Assembly (NCBI GenBank): GCA_951804985.1
Contig: OX638133.1
Span: 70,810,367-70,874,366, forward strand
Direction: 5' to 3'
Source: Dryomyza anilis
Taxonomy: Eukaryota > Arthropoda > Insecta > Diptera > Dryomyzidae
DNA: 64,000 nt
Shown here: positions 34,802-46,917 of the stretch, piece after piece
Layout of the letters: each line of letters starts with the position of its first letter
Numbering within the stretch: position 1 is the first letter of the stretch
Notes under the pieces: model-generated
The model's input: the letters and a program-made list of their open reading frames with translations, nothing else
Database searches by the model: none
Told to the model about the DNA's origin: nothing
Position numbers and translations under genes: made by a program

Positions 34802-37800
34802 ATGCTAAATACCGCCTCGGCTATCGCCTCCGCAAACCCTTCACCAACGCCAACTATACAACAACAGCAGCAGCAACAACAACAAAATGCGCAATTGAAT
34901 CATCATCGTCACTCAACACACTCGTTGGAAGAATCATCCAAACATCCACCACAACCACCCTCAACACCCCATCATATCTCTGGCAATGGGAACGACGGCA
35001 ACCGCCACGAATCATTTGCACGCGATGACGTTGATTTAGATATTCTTGTTAGTTCCACATCGTCTTCCATACCGTTCGGTTCGAGTATCACCGACTATTC
35101 GACACCGATAAGTAAAACAAGATTTCTAACAACATCGTCATCGTTAGCTGCGGTCAAAGGTGCTGCTCGGCGACCTCTGTTTCAGCGTTTCGGTTCACAT
35201 GCAAGCATTAGTTTTTCCAACGGTTCTGCAGCGTTGACAACGGCAGGAGTTTATCGCAACGAGGCGCAGCGTCTTGGTAGAAAAATCTCCATATTGCCCG
35301 GTGGAACTATATTTTCGGATGCGAGATTAAGAGGTCTATTGCTACTGTTTGCCATTGTTATTATTGGCTATAAAATGGTTATTGTTGCAAGTGAGTATAT
35401 TATTAATATTAAATTTTATTTAAAATATAAATAAAATTGATCTATTCAATTTATTTGTATGTATCAGGAATCGAAAACGATATCCTTTAAAATACATTTC
35501 TATTGTCGGTTTCGATTATTTATTATAATGAAAAACTTTGATAAAGAAATAAATATTAGTAAAATAATTTTTAATATCTGTCTGATTATTTTTTTTTTTT
35601 TTTAATTCTAAATACAAAATTTTGGGTAATTGTTTTGTAATTGCTTGTTTGGAATTGCCCTTTGGAATATTGGTTGCGGTTCTGTTTCTTAGATTTTTAC
35701 GGAAACAGTTCATATTCCAAATTTTTGCGGTCCCTAACAGGGACTAAAATATTGATTCCAATATTTTAAAAGTAGCGGTCTGATTCTGGTTGCAACCAAG
35801 AAAAATGATATAAGTTCCCGTTCCAAAAATCGAAATGGTATGGTTTTTTACGGTCCCCGGATCCGAACAAAACGAAATTATTTTATTAAAAAAATGTAAT
35901 ATTTGAAATTTATTTTTGTTTTCATTCTGATTGAAACAGTTTTTTCTAAACTTTATTATTTTTGTTCAGTACCCCTGGTTTCGGGTCTTTCCAAATATCG
36001 GAAATATGGAAAAAAACTAAAAACGAAACAGTTTATATGGGTTTTTAGAATATTATTCTAAAGAACTTATTACAATTACATATTAATTATTTTTTTTTGT
36101 AGTAAATATAAATATATTTTAATAATCATAAATTTAATTTTTATATATTCAGTTTAAGATGAAAAATTTCAAAAAAAAAAAAAAAATATACCATCAAAAA
36201 TATACATTTCCTGTACATTTATTTATTTTAACTACCTACGTATTGTACAGCCAATGTTTAATGCCTTTGGGCAAGGTTGCATCTATTTCTGTATTTTTAA
36301 AAAAAGCTTGCTCGCATTTGCAATACACGCTTCTATTATAATTCAACATTACTTGTTCAATATGCATATAAAATCGATTTATTCTTTGTTTGTTTGTAAT
36401 ATTAAAAATAGCTGAACTTGTGATGATCTCACAAGCTTCATTTATTCGGTTACTTTAATTTATCAATAGGGGCGATGCATAGCGAATAGAAATATCTTAG
36501 CGTTTTTAAAAATTGTTTTGTTTTTCGTTTCGTTTTGTTGTGCTGTATAAACAGCTGATTTGTAATGTGGTCATCGTTGCTTCGTTGTTATGCTTGTCAA
36601 TAGTTTTAAGTTTTTGTTTTGTTTATTTTATTTAAGCTGCTAAAATGTTGATTTATGACTTTGTCTTTAATATGATTTATGTTGTGATGTTTGTTCTGCA
36701 TTGTTGAATGAAAGTAGTAACGTTAGTTAACTAAAAAAACTATTAGGTTTTTTTCTATTTTTTTGTCATTTCTTCAACTATTAAATTAACAGTATATTTT
36801 GTTAATTAATATTGATCTACGACTAATCTTCACATACATTTTTAAGAGTTTTGATTTTTACTTCACAATCATTTTATACTTATGACGAGGATTACAATCG
36901 ACATTTTTCCCCCCAAGACAAATTTAAGTATGTCAAGCATATTACATATAGTTTTCATGTCATTAGGAGCTAAACTTTAAGGCGAATAATAATAGTAGAC
37001 AATTTAAGTCAACTCTGAAGTCTTTAAGTCTACTTTTTATCCTTTTCACATTGATTATAATGTTGAAAAGTTGTTTTTAATAGTAACTAAAGTTTCGAGA
37101 AAAATTTAAATTTTCAAACAATTTTTGAATGTTTTACTTTTTGAAATATAACATTTTATTATAAATTCAACTTGGATCAATTTTTTAATTATTTCTTCAT
37201 TGAATTATAAAACCCATTTGTGTATTTATGTAGTTGCCTCTATGTGATATGTGTCGTTTATTTGTCTACTTCATTTGACTTTGCAATTATTATTTTCCAC
37301 AACATTAGATCCATTAATATGCCCGACTCTTGTGTTATTCTATCTCACCTCAAAGACTTTCATACACGCAACTAACTGTGCATTTAAACGTGTTACCTTT
37401 TGCAGTAGACTATTTTTTTTTATTTGTTTCATTTTATTATTTTCTATAGGTTGCCTAGTAGTAAAATTTGTGTAGGCGGATACATACCGCTTTTGCAACT
37501 ATATATATAGCGTGTATTTTATTCCTTTTAGTGTTGACTAACATTACAATTATTTTGTTTTGTTTTTAAATTACAATTTTCTATTTTTAACATATTATAT
37601 TATATAATATAACAATAAAAATTGCAAAAATGTTTAAAATTCCAAATTAATAATGCATAAATTACTTAAAATCTAATCCGTTTTATGTTTCTGTTTTGTT
37701 CCAAGACCTTTTAATTATCAAATTTCCTAATTTTTGTTGAAAGTTATTTTCTAATCTTAACAATATTATTAAATGAAGGTTATCTCTGACAGCGTATTGT

Positions 37801-40741
37801 TATATTTACGTTTATCAGTTTATGCTTGATAAAAGTTGGAGAGACCAGATGGATTGGTTTTGTGAAAATGATATTTGTTAACATCGCAGCAAAGAAATGG
37901 ATTAAAACTTATTAAGCAGTATGAATTGGCGACAAAAATGAAAAGATTCTCCCTTTCGGCATGGCAAGATTTTCAATTTTTCGAATTTATATTATTTGCA
38001 AGAAAATATTTTTAATAAACGATGCAGATCGATATGTGCTTTAAAAACGAACAATAAATGACTATACACCACTATTTTATCTCGTATCAATAAAAAGTTA
38101 TGACGATAAAAACGAAAAGATTCGCCCTTTTGACATGGCAAGATTTTCAATTTTTCCCATTTCTTCGTTTTTTTTTGCTATAACTTTTTATTGGTGCAAG
38201 ATAAAATAGTGGTGTAAAGGTATTAATTGTATCGATCTGCAACGTTATTAAAAATATTTTCTTGCAAATAACATAAATTCGAAAAATTGAAAATCTTGTC
38301 ATGCCAAATGGGCGAATCTTTTCATTTTTTCGCCAATTCATACTGCTTAATGAGTTTTAATAGATTCACCCTTTTGGCATGACAAGATTTTCAATTATTC
38401 AAATTGACCTTTTTGGTTTTGTCTTTTGTGACTAGAAATATCCAACAAAACGACACGCGATTTTTGGACAGTATACTTGAAGAAAAACTACATTATAAAA
38501 TGTAAAAAAAAAGCAAATGTCAAAATTTGTACATTCGCCCCTTTGGCATGATAGTGACGATATGATATTTCGTTCCCATTTAAAATTGAACGTAAATATA
38601 GAAAATGATATTAATTTATACAAAATAATGAATTCTATTAATATAATTAATTGGATATACGAATTATTTAATAGTATAAATTAAAAGTAGTAAAACAAAA
38701 AAAAAATGAAATAAAAAAATATCAATAAACAATAAAAATAATTTTAAAAATATGCATAAAAAATAATATGTATAAAAACAAATAGGTATAAAAAAAATTA
38801 ATTTAATTAAATAATAATAAGTATAAAAAATAATATGTATAAAAATTAATATGTATAAAAAATAATATGTATAAAAAATAGGGCTAAATGTAGCCGCGGT
38901 AGCTCAGTGATTAGTGCTTTGGACTGCGAGCTGAAAGGCCGGTTCAAGCCTGGGCTGGGGCTAACAACATCTTTTCATAGAAACATTTTTCTATACCGCG
39001 CTACCGTTCGGATTCGGCAATAAACTGTAGGTCCCACCACTTTGAGTACAAATATAACACGAACAGCTCAAAATGGTGAGAGAGCTCGGCCGAAGTTCTT
39101 ATAGGATTGTAGTGCCAAACTATTATTATTATAAAAAATAGGGCTGTGCGATTAATCAATTAATCAAAATCTTGATTAATCAGAATCCTGATTAATTGAT
39201 TATTCAGAAAACCTGATTAATCAGAACCCTGATTAGTCAGCATTTTGATTAATTGAAAATGAATTCATTTTATTCAATAACATTTGAAAATTTTGTCAAC
39301 TTAAATAAAGTGAAAATTTATTTATAAAATAATTAAAAAATAAAAGAAAGTGTTTTAAATGTTTAAGAACCATACAGTAAAGTATTTTTCAATATTTCGA
39401 GACGCAAAAGTGGATTAATCAGAAATTCTAATTAATCAAAATGCTGATTAATCAATTAATCAAAACGCTGATTAATCAATTAATCACAATTTTGATTAAT
39501 CAGAATCCTGATTAATTGATTAATCAATGTTCTGGTTAATCGAAAATCTTGATTAATCAATTAATTAGAAAATTGATTAATTATATAATTTGAATAATCG
39601 ATTAATCGCACAGCCCTAATAAAAAACATTTTTTTTCATCGGGTGTGTCTATTCAATTTTGTTAAATTATTATTTTTTAATTAATTAATATAATTAAATG
39701 TTTAATTAATATAATTAAATATTTAATTAATATAATTAAATATTTAATTAATATAATTAAATATTTAATTAATATAATTAAATATTTAATTAATATAATT
39801 AAATGTTTAATTAATATAATTAAATGTTTAATTAATATAATTAAATGTTTAATCTATACAATTAAATGTCGTATCGGCGATGAAACAATTAAAAATCCAT
39901 TGTCGATGAAATTTATGTAGCAGTCAAAACATGTTCTCAAATAAATATTAAAGAAATATGAATTACTACATAGAATCAAATATACAATTAACTTTTATGA
40001 ATAAGTATTCATATATAATAAGATAAGATATTATAAGATATAAAAAAAAATATGTTGGGTAATATTATAAATAGGATTAATTGTAGATTTAAATTTGAAA
40101 CGCAATTTCGAAGAGTATTTTAATATTAGGTCAAATATTGGTTTAGTGACTGTAAACCATTTAATATTACAAAAAAATAAAAAACTGTTGACAAACTACT
40201 GAATCAAATTGGTTTTAAAATGTCTTTAGTGAGTTGCATCTCTACAACATAAATATAAACACTTTGAGTTAATAAAATATAAAATTTGAAAATTCTCAAA
40301 ATAATACGTTTTTTTTTATTATTATTCCAGTGCCTTACGCCAACACAGACACACTGCTCGCCATGACCTCGTATGCGCAGACAAAACTGAGCGATGCTCT
40401 GAATTGGGCGCATGAAAAGGATTTGCGTGCCACACTAAATCCACTGCTGTGTGGCTTAGGATTTGCCATATTCTCATTTCTATTGGTCTATTTGGATAGT
40501 AATGTGCCGGGCGTAAATCCACCGTCGCCCTTTTCACCACGCAAGAAAATGCAGTGAGTAACATTTAAATATTTTATATTTTAATATGATTTAGTTTCAT
40601 TTTTTTTATTAACTAATTTATTTCTTTTTCTATATTTCGCATAGTTATCGTCAGCAAAAACATAGTTCAATGCATTTGGGTTATATTACAGCACTAGCGA
40701 CGGGCATTATTGTGAGCGCCCTAATGTTTTGTGATATCTAA
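34802..40741 (+). CDS. Uncharacterised multi-span membrane protein, three exons
   Basis: Exons 34802-35390, 40331-40553 and 40645-40741 join in phase (589+223+97 = 909 nt, 302 aa). Donors are GTGAGT twice; acceptors are ATTCCAG and CGCATAG. The start is the first ATG after TACATTAAA. Residues 1-165 are low complexity: a Gln run near 20-29, then His/Pro/Ser-rich. Three hydrophobic segments follow: about 178-196 (LLLLFAIVIIGYKMVIVA), 233-252 (NPLLCGLGFAIFSFLLVYLD) and 282-299 (LGYITALATGIIVSALMF). VPGVNPPSPFSPRKKMHYRQ links the last two. The conserved-looking part begins at the first span, which suggests a disordered cytosolic tail and a small membrane core. I do not recognise the family. Intron 1 (4.9 kb) holds a foldback, a SINE, a MITE and AT-rich tandem repeats. 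Confidence 0.8.
37915..38349. repeat. ~435 bp foldback repeat with TCTTGTCATGCCAAA core
   Basis: TAAGCAGTATGAATTGGCGA at the left is complementary to TCGCCAATTCATACTGCTTA at the right, and the match runs inward for over 100 bp (TTTGCAAGAAAATATTTTTAATAA on one arm, complement on the other). Inner words such as AAAAGATTCGCCCTTTTGAC and ATGGCAAGATTTTCAATTTTTC recur in both orientations. Related sequence continues to about 38570 and recurs at 58827-59640. Confidence 0.75.
38820..38880. repeat. AATATGTATAAAAA short tandem repeat
   Basis: About four units of AATATGTATAAAAA(A/T) lie head to tail, extending in weaker form from about 38740. Confidence 0.7.
38886..39129 (+). mobile_element. tRNA-derived SINE, copy 2
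   Basis: GTAGCCGCGGTAGCTCAGTG (A box) and CCGGTTCAAGCC (B box) head, then a body with TTTTCATAGAAACATTTTTC and CAATAAACTGTAGGTCCCAC and an ATT tail. A perfect 16 bp direct repeat TATAAAAAATAGGGCT flanks it (38870-38885, 39130-39145). It has landed in the first bases of the GGGCTGTGCG MITE. The tRNA-like head lacks a sound cloverleaf, so it is not a tRNA gene. Confidence 0.9.
39140..39617. mobile_element. MITE with GGGCTGTGCGATTAATC ends and palindromic core
   Basis: Left AGGGCTGTGCGATTAATC is complementary to right GATTAATCGCACAGCCCT. The interior is packed with TTGATTAATCAATTAATC-type words in both orientations. It is broken by the SINE at 38886-39129, which duplicated GGGCT at its left end. 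The CAGGGCTG-like terminus recalls hAT-type MITEs, but no clear 8 bp target duplication was found. A decayed fragment is at 44281-44340. Confidence 0.75.
39676..39868. repeat. TTAATTAATATAATTAAATG 20 bp tandem array
   Basis: About nine copies of the 20 bp unit, alternating AAATG and AAATA at the end; the last copy is degraded to TTAATCTATACAATTAAATG. Confidence 0.9.
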
Positions 40742-41250
40742 ATTATAAAAAAAGAAAAAGTATCAATTTGCTCCCCGGTGGCAGCTATATTTTTTGATAT
40801 TTAATTATTTTACTATAGTAATTATTAGTTTGTAGTTTTCTATGAGTACAGATTCAATAAGTTATACTGTTTATAATATTTATTTATATGTGAAATTAAC
40901 TAAAACTAACTTTAACTTTAATTTATATTTATCTTATTGTGCAATCGTACATTGCTTAAAAATGTTCTTATGTTACTAAAGCATACATCAAAACTGTCTA
41001 ATTAAACAATGAAATTAACCAATTCATTCAAATGTAAACTATCACTCTACCTAAGTACAAACTAATGTTAATTGAAATATTTCTTAATAGATCTTTCATA
41101 TATATATTTTCAAATACATTCAATATTTTATTTTTGTATTAATAAAACTATATAAGAGTGTAATATGTTTGTTTTACTATTGATTAATAACACTAGACAA
41201 CAAATTGAGACCTTTTTTAATTATCCACGATCTTAGTATGATTTTAGTAT

Positions 41251-42795
41251 GACCTCATCAGTTTTTTCAGATTGCCTTAAATTTTTGAGTTATTAAGTAA
41301 TAGAAATATATGACAATTTTCGTGTTTTTCTACATATTCTGGACTTTAACATTTTACAGATTTCAGTATACTTGAGAATACTACAGCTAATATTTTGAAA
41401 TAAACTTTATGAAATTCGGATTAATCTGACCTAAACTATGACCAGTCAAACACAAAAAATATTGATTTTAAGGTTATTGCAAAACACATTAATGCCCGTA
41501 ATTTTAACGAGTAGATATCTATTGGTGTTCGTACCTAGTAGATAACCTAATAGGTATTTTTCGTTCGGTAATTTTAACTGTTTTTTTACCTACGTGTTTC
41601 TACCCAAGAGGATTTTTCTGAAATAGACCATCACTTGCATTTGAATTTTTAAATTTTGACAAATTTGTTATAAAATTAACTTTCAAATTTTAAAAATTCA
41701 ATAAATGCGGCAATAATTTTGAAGCAAATTAAAAAAAAATAAATTTTCAGTGAAGGACAAGAAAGAGAGGACAAGAAAACATGCCAATTTGAATATTCCC
41801 TCCACGTTTTGTGTTGAAATAACTTTTTGCAAACCAAAAATTTGTGCATGAAATTTTTCATATTTTTGACATCAAAAAATATAAAAATTTAATTGACATT
41901 TTGTTTGAATTTTATTTACCTAATAGATAACTATAGGAAATCGACCGTGTAAGATACACTACAAATTGCCGAGTAGATATGGTGTATAAAGTGTTGAAAT
42001 TGTTAAATTTGATTTACACGGTAGATATCTATGCACAGCTAGATATCTAGTTGTTAAAATTACGGGCATAAGTTTCATAATTCAATAATATTATATATTA
42101 TAGGTGAAATTAGATCCATAATTCTAGGATTCATCTTACTTTGTTTTTGCAAATCACTCTTTAAGTCTTCAGATTAAATACAAATTCACGCTTACTATTT
42201 TTGATTTAAATTTTGTTTTGTGGTGCTCCTTTTATTCAATATCATTTTTTTGTCCATCAATTATTCATAGAAATTTCAACAAAAACCTTAAACCAGTAGA
42301 ATTCAGCTTTGCATAAATGTATTACTTTCCATGGGTTCGTCTCAATATTCTACAATAGAGTCAAAAGAAGATCACATACTAAATGTTCATACTTTTAAAA
42401 TCAAAGGTACATTTTTTAATCGAATTTGTGAAATTCACAAAAAAAAAACTTTAAACTGAGGACTTAAAGAGTAATTTGCAAAAACAAAGTAAGAGGAAGT
42501 ATAGAATTATAGATCAAGTCTGATATTAGATATGCATTTAATTATGAAAATTTAACCTTAAAATTCATATTTTTTGTGTTTGACTGGTCATAACTTCGGC
42601 CAGATCAATCCGAATTTCATGTGGTTAATTCAAAATATTAGCTGAAGTATTCTCAATGGAATACAATGTGATCGAAAACTGAAATCTGTAAAATGTTATA
42701 GACCCAAATATGTAGAAAAACTCGTGAATTGCCATATATTTGATTTACGTAATAACTCAAAAATTTAAGGCATTCTGAAAAAACTGAGTATGAAG
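41251..42795. repeat. ~1.5 kb long inverted repeat
   Basis: Left arm (about 41251-41485: CAGATTGCCTTAAATTTTTG, TTCTACATATTCTGGAC, GACCAGTCAAACACAAAAAA) is complementary at roughly 80% by eye to the right arm (about 42535-42795). Inner arms around 42128-42170 and 42455-42500 (TTACTTTGTTTTTGCAAATC and complement) continue the fold. The left side is split by the 576 bp MITE at 41493-42068. It lies just beyond the 3' end of the 302 aa membrane-protein gene. Confidence 0.7.
41493..42068. mobile_element. Harbinger-like MITE with TAA target duplication
   Basis: Ends TGCCCGTAATTTTAAC and GTTAAAATTACGGGCA are perfect 16 bp complements, followed inward by GATATCTA words on both sides. TAA flanks both ends (41490-41492, 42069-42071). 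A 3 bp TWA duplication is the mark of PIF/Harbinger elements; the assignment is inference because no transposase is present. Confidence 0.75.
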
Positions 42796-43952
42796 TAGTG
42801 ATTAGAATCTTGACGTCCAACGGAAAATCATACATGTAGCGCGAATAATTTTTTGTTGTTGTGCTGTGTAATTTGTTGGGCGCGCGGATTAGTTAATATT
42901 GATTTTTTTTCTTCAAATATATAAAAAATATATTAGCTTGGTTGGAAACAAAGAAAAATTATTTTGAATAGAGAATTTATGCTCGCCTTATAAAACTCGT
43001 AAATTATGGAAAATTCGTATTTCACGCATAAATTGTTTAGACATTGTTTACGCGCAGCATTCACATTTCTATGTGAATATTTCTTTTTAATCATCTTAAT
43101 ATAATTTTTAATAAATATTTTTTTATACTCAATTTTTGTTTTTCGAAACCAAAATATGACATCGAAATTTTGTCATACGTTTTTGAATGTTACTGGATTA
43201 ACTTTTAAAACATAGAAATTAGTTAAAATTACCCCACATTCGTCTAATAGTCATTCGTTTCGAAATACATAAAGAGAAACTTAGATTTCAGAATAAGAAT
43301 ATGTTTCTCAACTACAACAAAATACGAATATATATATATATGCGGCCAACGTTTTCCAGAGAGCGCAATGGCTTTTTGAAAAATTAACTTTTAAGCATCG
43401 TTTAGATTTCTCAGAAAGGTAACTTTTCATAGTAAACAAAGCGAGATAAACCCCTCATAGGGATACGTTCGAATTTTTTTTTATATTTATTTGATATGTA
43501 TTAATTATCATTTTGAGTATTACGAGTATTTTACGAATATGCCTTTTATTGGTTGACTTAAACGCAACTTTCCGATTGTCTTTTCGAGAGGCAACAATCA
43601 ACATTTACTATCGCTACTTTTGAGCACTGAAATATAACACAAATGATGCCTGAAAGATGTCTTCAAGTTATCTTTTCGAAAATACAATGTAACAATTAAA
43701 GTGGTTTAAAATGTAAAAGTAATTTAACTTTGTAATGTAACTTTTCGCTGCATCCTTTTTTGCTATGCAATGTTACATATTTTGTTAGGGTTAAATTTTG
43801 TCCTAATGGCATACAGAAAAATAACTTAAAATTATGATGTGAAAGTAGTTTTTTGAGCAACGAAATATATTTTTTATTAAATTTTATTGAAACTTAAAAA
43901 TTACATATTTTTTAAATAAATTAATCGATTAATTCTAATATTTATACTGCAC

Positions 43953-45379
43953 TTAACTGATTTTCATTTCGTTTTGTACCAAAGCAAACCCGATGACGTT
44001 ATGTATGCGCGTAAAATTATCAACAATTGTATTATCTGGTAATTGTTGAAGTTTAAAAGTTTGCAAACGATTCTGCCCAATAAAACGACCCACAATACGT
44101 GTGCAACAACCTGCAAAAAAAAACACCAACATTTTAAAGATTTTATAAACATTTTGTTGTCTAAAATAAAACGAATTGAAACCGAAGCGAATAACTATTT
44201 CATTTTTGTGGTTTCTCATACATACTTTCAAGTTACGATATCGATTTTGGTTTTTGTGTTAAACATAGTTTTTCATATTAGGACTGCTTAATCAGAATTC
44301 TGATTAATTGAATAATCAATGATCTGAGTAATAGAAAATTTTGGGTAAATTCGTATTTCGATATTTGCATTTATAAAATTTATATTTTATAAATTTCAAA
44401 TATCTTGAACAAAAAGTGGAATTGCTAAAAAAACACAATGAAAAACTTACAAAATTATGAAAAATTTGATTTAAAATGTAAATAAATTAATAAAAAATAT
44501 TTATTTTTTTCTGTTTTTGCTACTTTTATAAATGGGTATAAAACTGAATCTGTATATGGTATTTTTTTTTTAAATTAACGAATATCGCTTTCAATTACGT
44601 TTTAATTTTCTTAAAAAAATCACTTAAATACCTATTTTGTATTTGGTTAATACATTTGTGAAATCATAGTAAACGGCTTGAAGCACAGGTCCACCATCAT
44701 CGCTGCGCAATAAGAGTATAAACTCTTGCTGTTGTTTGCCAGCGGTTATTTTCAATAGTTTACCTATGAAATGTACACATTTTTTTATCTCTAAAATAAA
44801 TTTAAATTTCAATAAATTTGTTACATACCATAAATATCCCAAATAGCATTTATCGCTGCATGTTTCTGATGCATTTTTATGCAAAAATCCACTTTTCCAA
44901 CAATGACCTGCAGATTGCGTCCCATTTTCTCCATTGGATTGGTTACATCTTTATTGTTATCACTCGGTTTTAACTCATCCAATGACGCAGCATGTCTCAC
45001 ACAGGTGGCATCGTTCAAATGTTTCTGATTACTATTGATTTCTACAACTGTTTTTTTGACTTCAGGTGTCGGCAGTTTAAATAATTCAATTTTAGCTGTT
45101 TCAATTTTTTGTTTGTTCCCTTCATCATTTGCATCCTTAGTCTTCGTAAGTTTTTGCCACGATTTGTTAAGACATAATTTTGATTGCTTTAGTTTACCAC
45201 TTTTGCTAACCATCGATGCGGCACTTTCCAGTTCCTGCACGAATTTTTTACGTGAATTCGGTAGTGTATAGGGTCCAACGGATTTGGCTATTTTTTTTTA
45301 TTTTTGTTTTATTTGGAATATAGAAAGATGTTTTAAAATTGAAAGATGAAACATAAAATTTATTACTTGCTGAAAACAT
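43953..45379 (-). CDS. SPATA22/RPA2-like OB-fold protein (putative), four exons
   Basis: Minus-strand exons 45379-45367, 45287-44829, 44763-44632 and 44110-43953 all join in phase 1 (13+459+132+158 = 762 nt, 253 aa). Junctions are GTAATA/AATAG, GTATGT/TCATAG and GTATTT/TTGCAG. The first exon is only 13 nt (MFSA plus one base), and its start is the least certain part. Residues 1-125 are Lys/Ser/Asn-rich and probably disordered. About 129-253 alternate strands and helices: LQVIVGKVDFCIKMHQKH, FILLLRSDDGGPVLQAVYYD, CCTRIVGRFIGQNRLQTFKL. This follows the order seen in the C-terminal half of vertebrate SPATA22, the meiotic partner of MEIOB on RPA-coated single-strand DNA, with a short acid/Gly turn before a V(F/Y)YD/E strand. 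Similarity is by eye and distant; another RPA2/STN1-type OB protein is possible. Confidence 0.7.
44281..44340. mobile_element. Decayed fragment of the TTAATCAATTAATC MITE
   Basis: GGACTGCTTAATCAGAATTC, then CTGATTAATTGAATAATCAA, matches the interior of the 39140-39617 element in diverged form. It lies in an intergenic-like stretch of the minus-strand gene's intron 3. Confidence 0.45.
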
Positions 45380-46621
45380 TTTAATTTGCTTCGTTTTCTT
45401 GCGTGACTTGATTTTGGGTACTGATTTAAAAAATAGCACTTTTAAAATGTAACGGATCTAAGTGTTGCCTTATTCTAAGAAAATAATTAATTATTTTAAC
45501 ACAAACTAGTACTAAATAAAAGTAATAACATTTTTATTTTGTAAAAAGTGTTTACTATAACTTATTAAAAGTAGTAAAACCATTTTTTACGAAACTGTTT
45601 AAAAAACGAGTTGGGACAGTTAGGTCACATGGGACGGTCTTTTATAGTCGGTCGGGCCCGACTATGGACCCAAGAAACATTTTAACTGAGCTCCGTAAAC
45701 AAACGGAATCACAATTCCGTTTGTAACGGTACGTTTACGGTGCGTACTAGACGGATCCGTCGATACTTGAATGAAAACGGAAAATTTACGGCATGCCAAA
45801 TAATTCCACTCCGTTTAAATGCCGTTTATAGTCCGTAATTCGAAGATTCCGTTTTTTTGCCGTTTTCACTCCGTAGTGGCGTATACGTTTGTACTCCGTT
45901 TGATACGGACTACGCCGTTTATGTGCCGTTTTCATTCCGTATCGACGTATACGTTTGAATGCCGTTTTCTATACGTTTTTCCATGTCATTCAATTTGATA
46001 TCTTATTGTGTTGTGTTGTTGTGTTGTGTGCACTAAATTAAATCAAACAAAAAATCGCCAGAGCAATTCATCAAAAAAACTACATTGGCCGCTATGTAAG
46101 TATAGTTGCTATCGAAAGTGTATTAAAAATATTGATTAAAATGCATCTTTTTCAATTCAAATTTAATTAACAAATTTATTGCAATCCTAAGACTCATCGA
46201 ACAATTTAGCGAATATGTGTTTCGAGGTGATGTGGTCGTTTTAGTTTTTGTTTAAATATGTGGCATACTTTTCCGGACAAAGCAACAATTGTCGATCAGC
46301 GTGGTCAGACATATCGTGGTTTTCTTAAAAAAAAAAAATACACTCCGCGCCACTTCAATTAGCCAGTTTTTAAATTCTGATTTTGGCCCATATATCGACC
46401 TATTTATAATGTTTTATGACGTTCGATTGCTTTATTACGTGTCTATTAATAACTATATAACTATAATAACTATTATTTTTTTGGTAATCAGTTAAATACA
46501 GTTTAGCTTAGACTAGTAACACATATTCATTCAAATATTCGATGGGTCTAAATATTGTACTTTTTATTAAATGAAATTAAATTTTAGATTCAGCAATAAT
46601 AGTTATTTTGACTAAATCAGA

Positions 46622-46903
46622 ATGCGCAGTTATAAAAGCTCAGTAAGAGAAACAGAGAGCGTTTTTAAATCAATACAACACACTCAAAATTCATACAATA
46701 ACCACAATTCAGAGGATTTAAAATGTTGCGTGGACCAAACATTTGAAACTAACACTAAATCGCAATTTGAACACATGTTAGTTGATAATATTTATCAATC
46801 CTTATCGTCTTCGGCAGCTGAAAGCGATTCTGACAAATTTGAAGCGAATATTTCCTTAAGGGATGAGTTGGCTATTTGGGCTGATCAGTCCCAAATAGTT
46901 TAG
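46622..46903 (+). pseudogene. Relic ORF of a transposon gene
   Basis: A 93-codon frame starting MRSYKSSVRETESVFKSI. It is Ser/Asn-rich with an acidic Ser patch (SSSAAESDSDKFE) followed by LRDELAIWADQSQIV and a stop. A short acidic Ser patch followed by a LR..L..WA motif occurs near the N terminus of some insect DNA-transposon proteins, so this is probably the truncated first exon of the element's gene. A second piece at about 47080-47172 ends in a Lys/Arg-rich tail (CRDKLKRKLN, stop) behind a TTACTTACAG acceptor. No catalytic core is present, so the element is non-autonomous. No precise family is claimed. Confidence 0.45.
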
Positions 46904-46917
46904 CAATTTTTAAAATT

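Noticed and set aside
38890..38965. tRNA gene
   Set aside because: A and B boxes are present but there is no matched acceptor stem or anticodon stem; the sequence continues into a repeat body and has two further copies, so it is a SINE head.
39676..39868. CRISPR-like array of regular repeats
   Set aside because: It is a continuous 20 bp AT tandem repeat with no spacers, in a eukaryotic genome.
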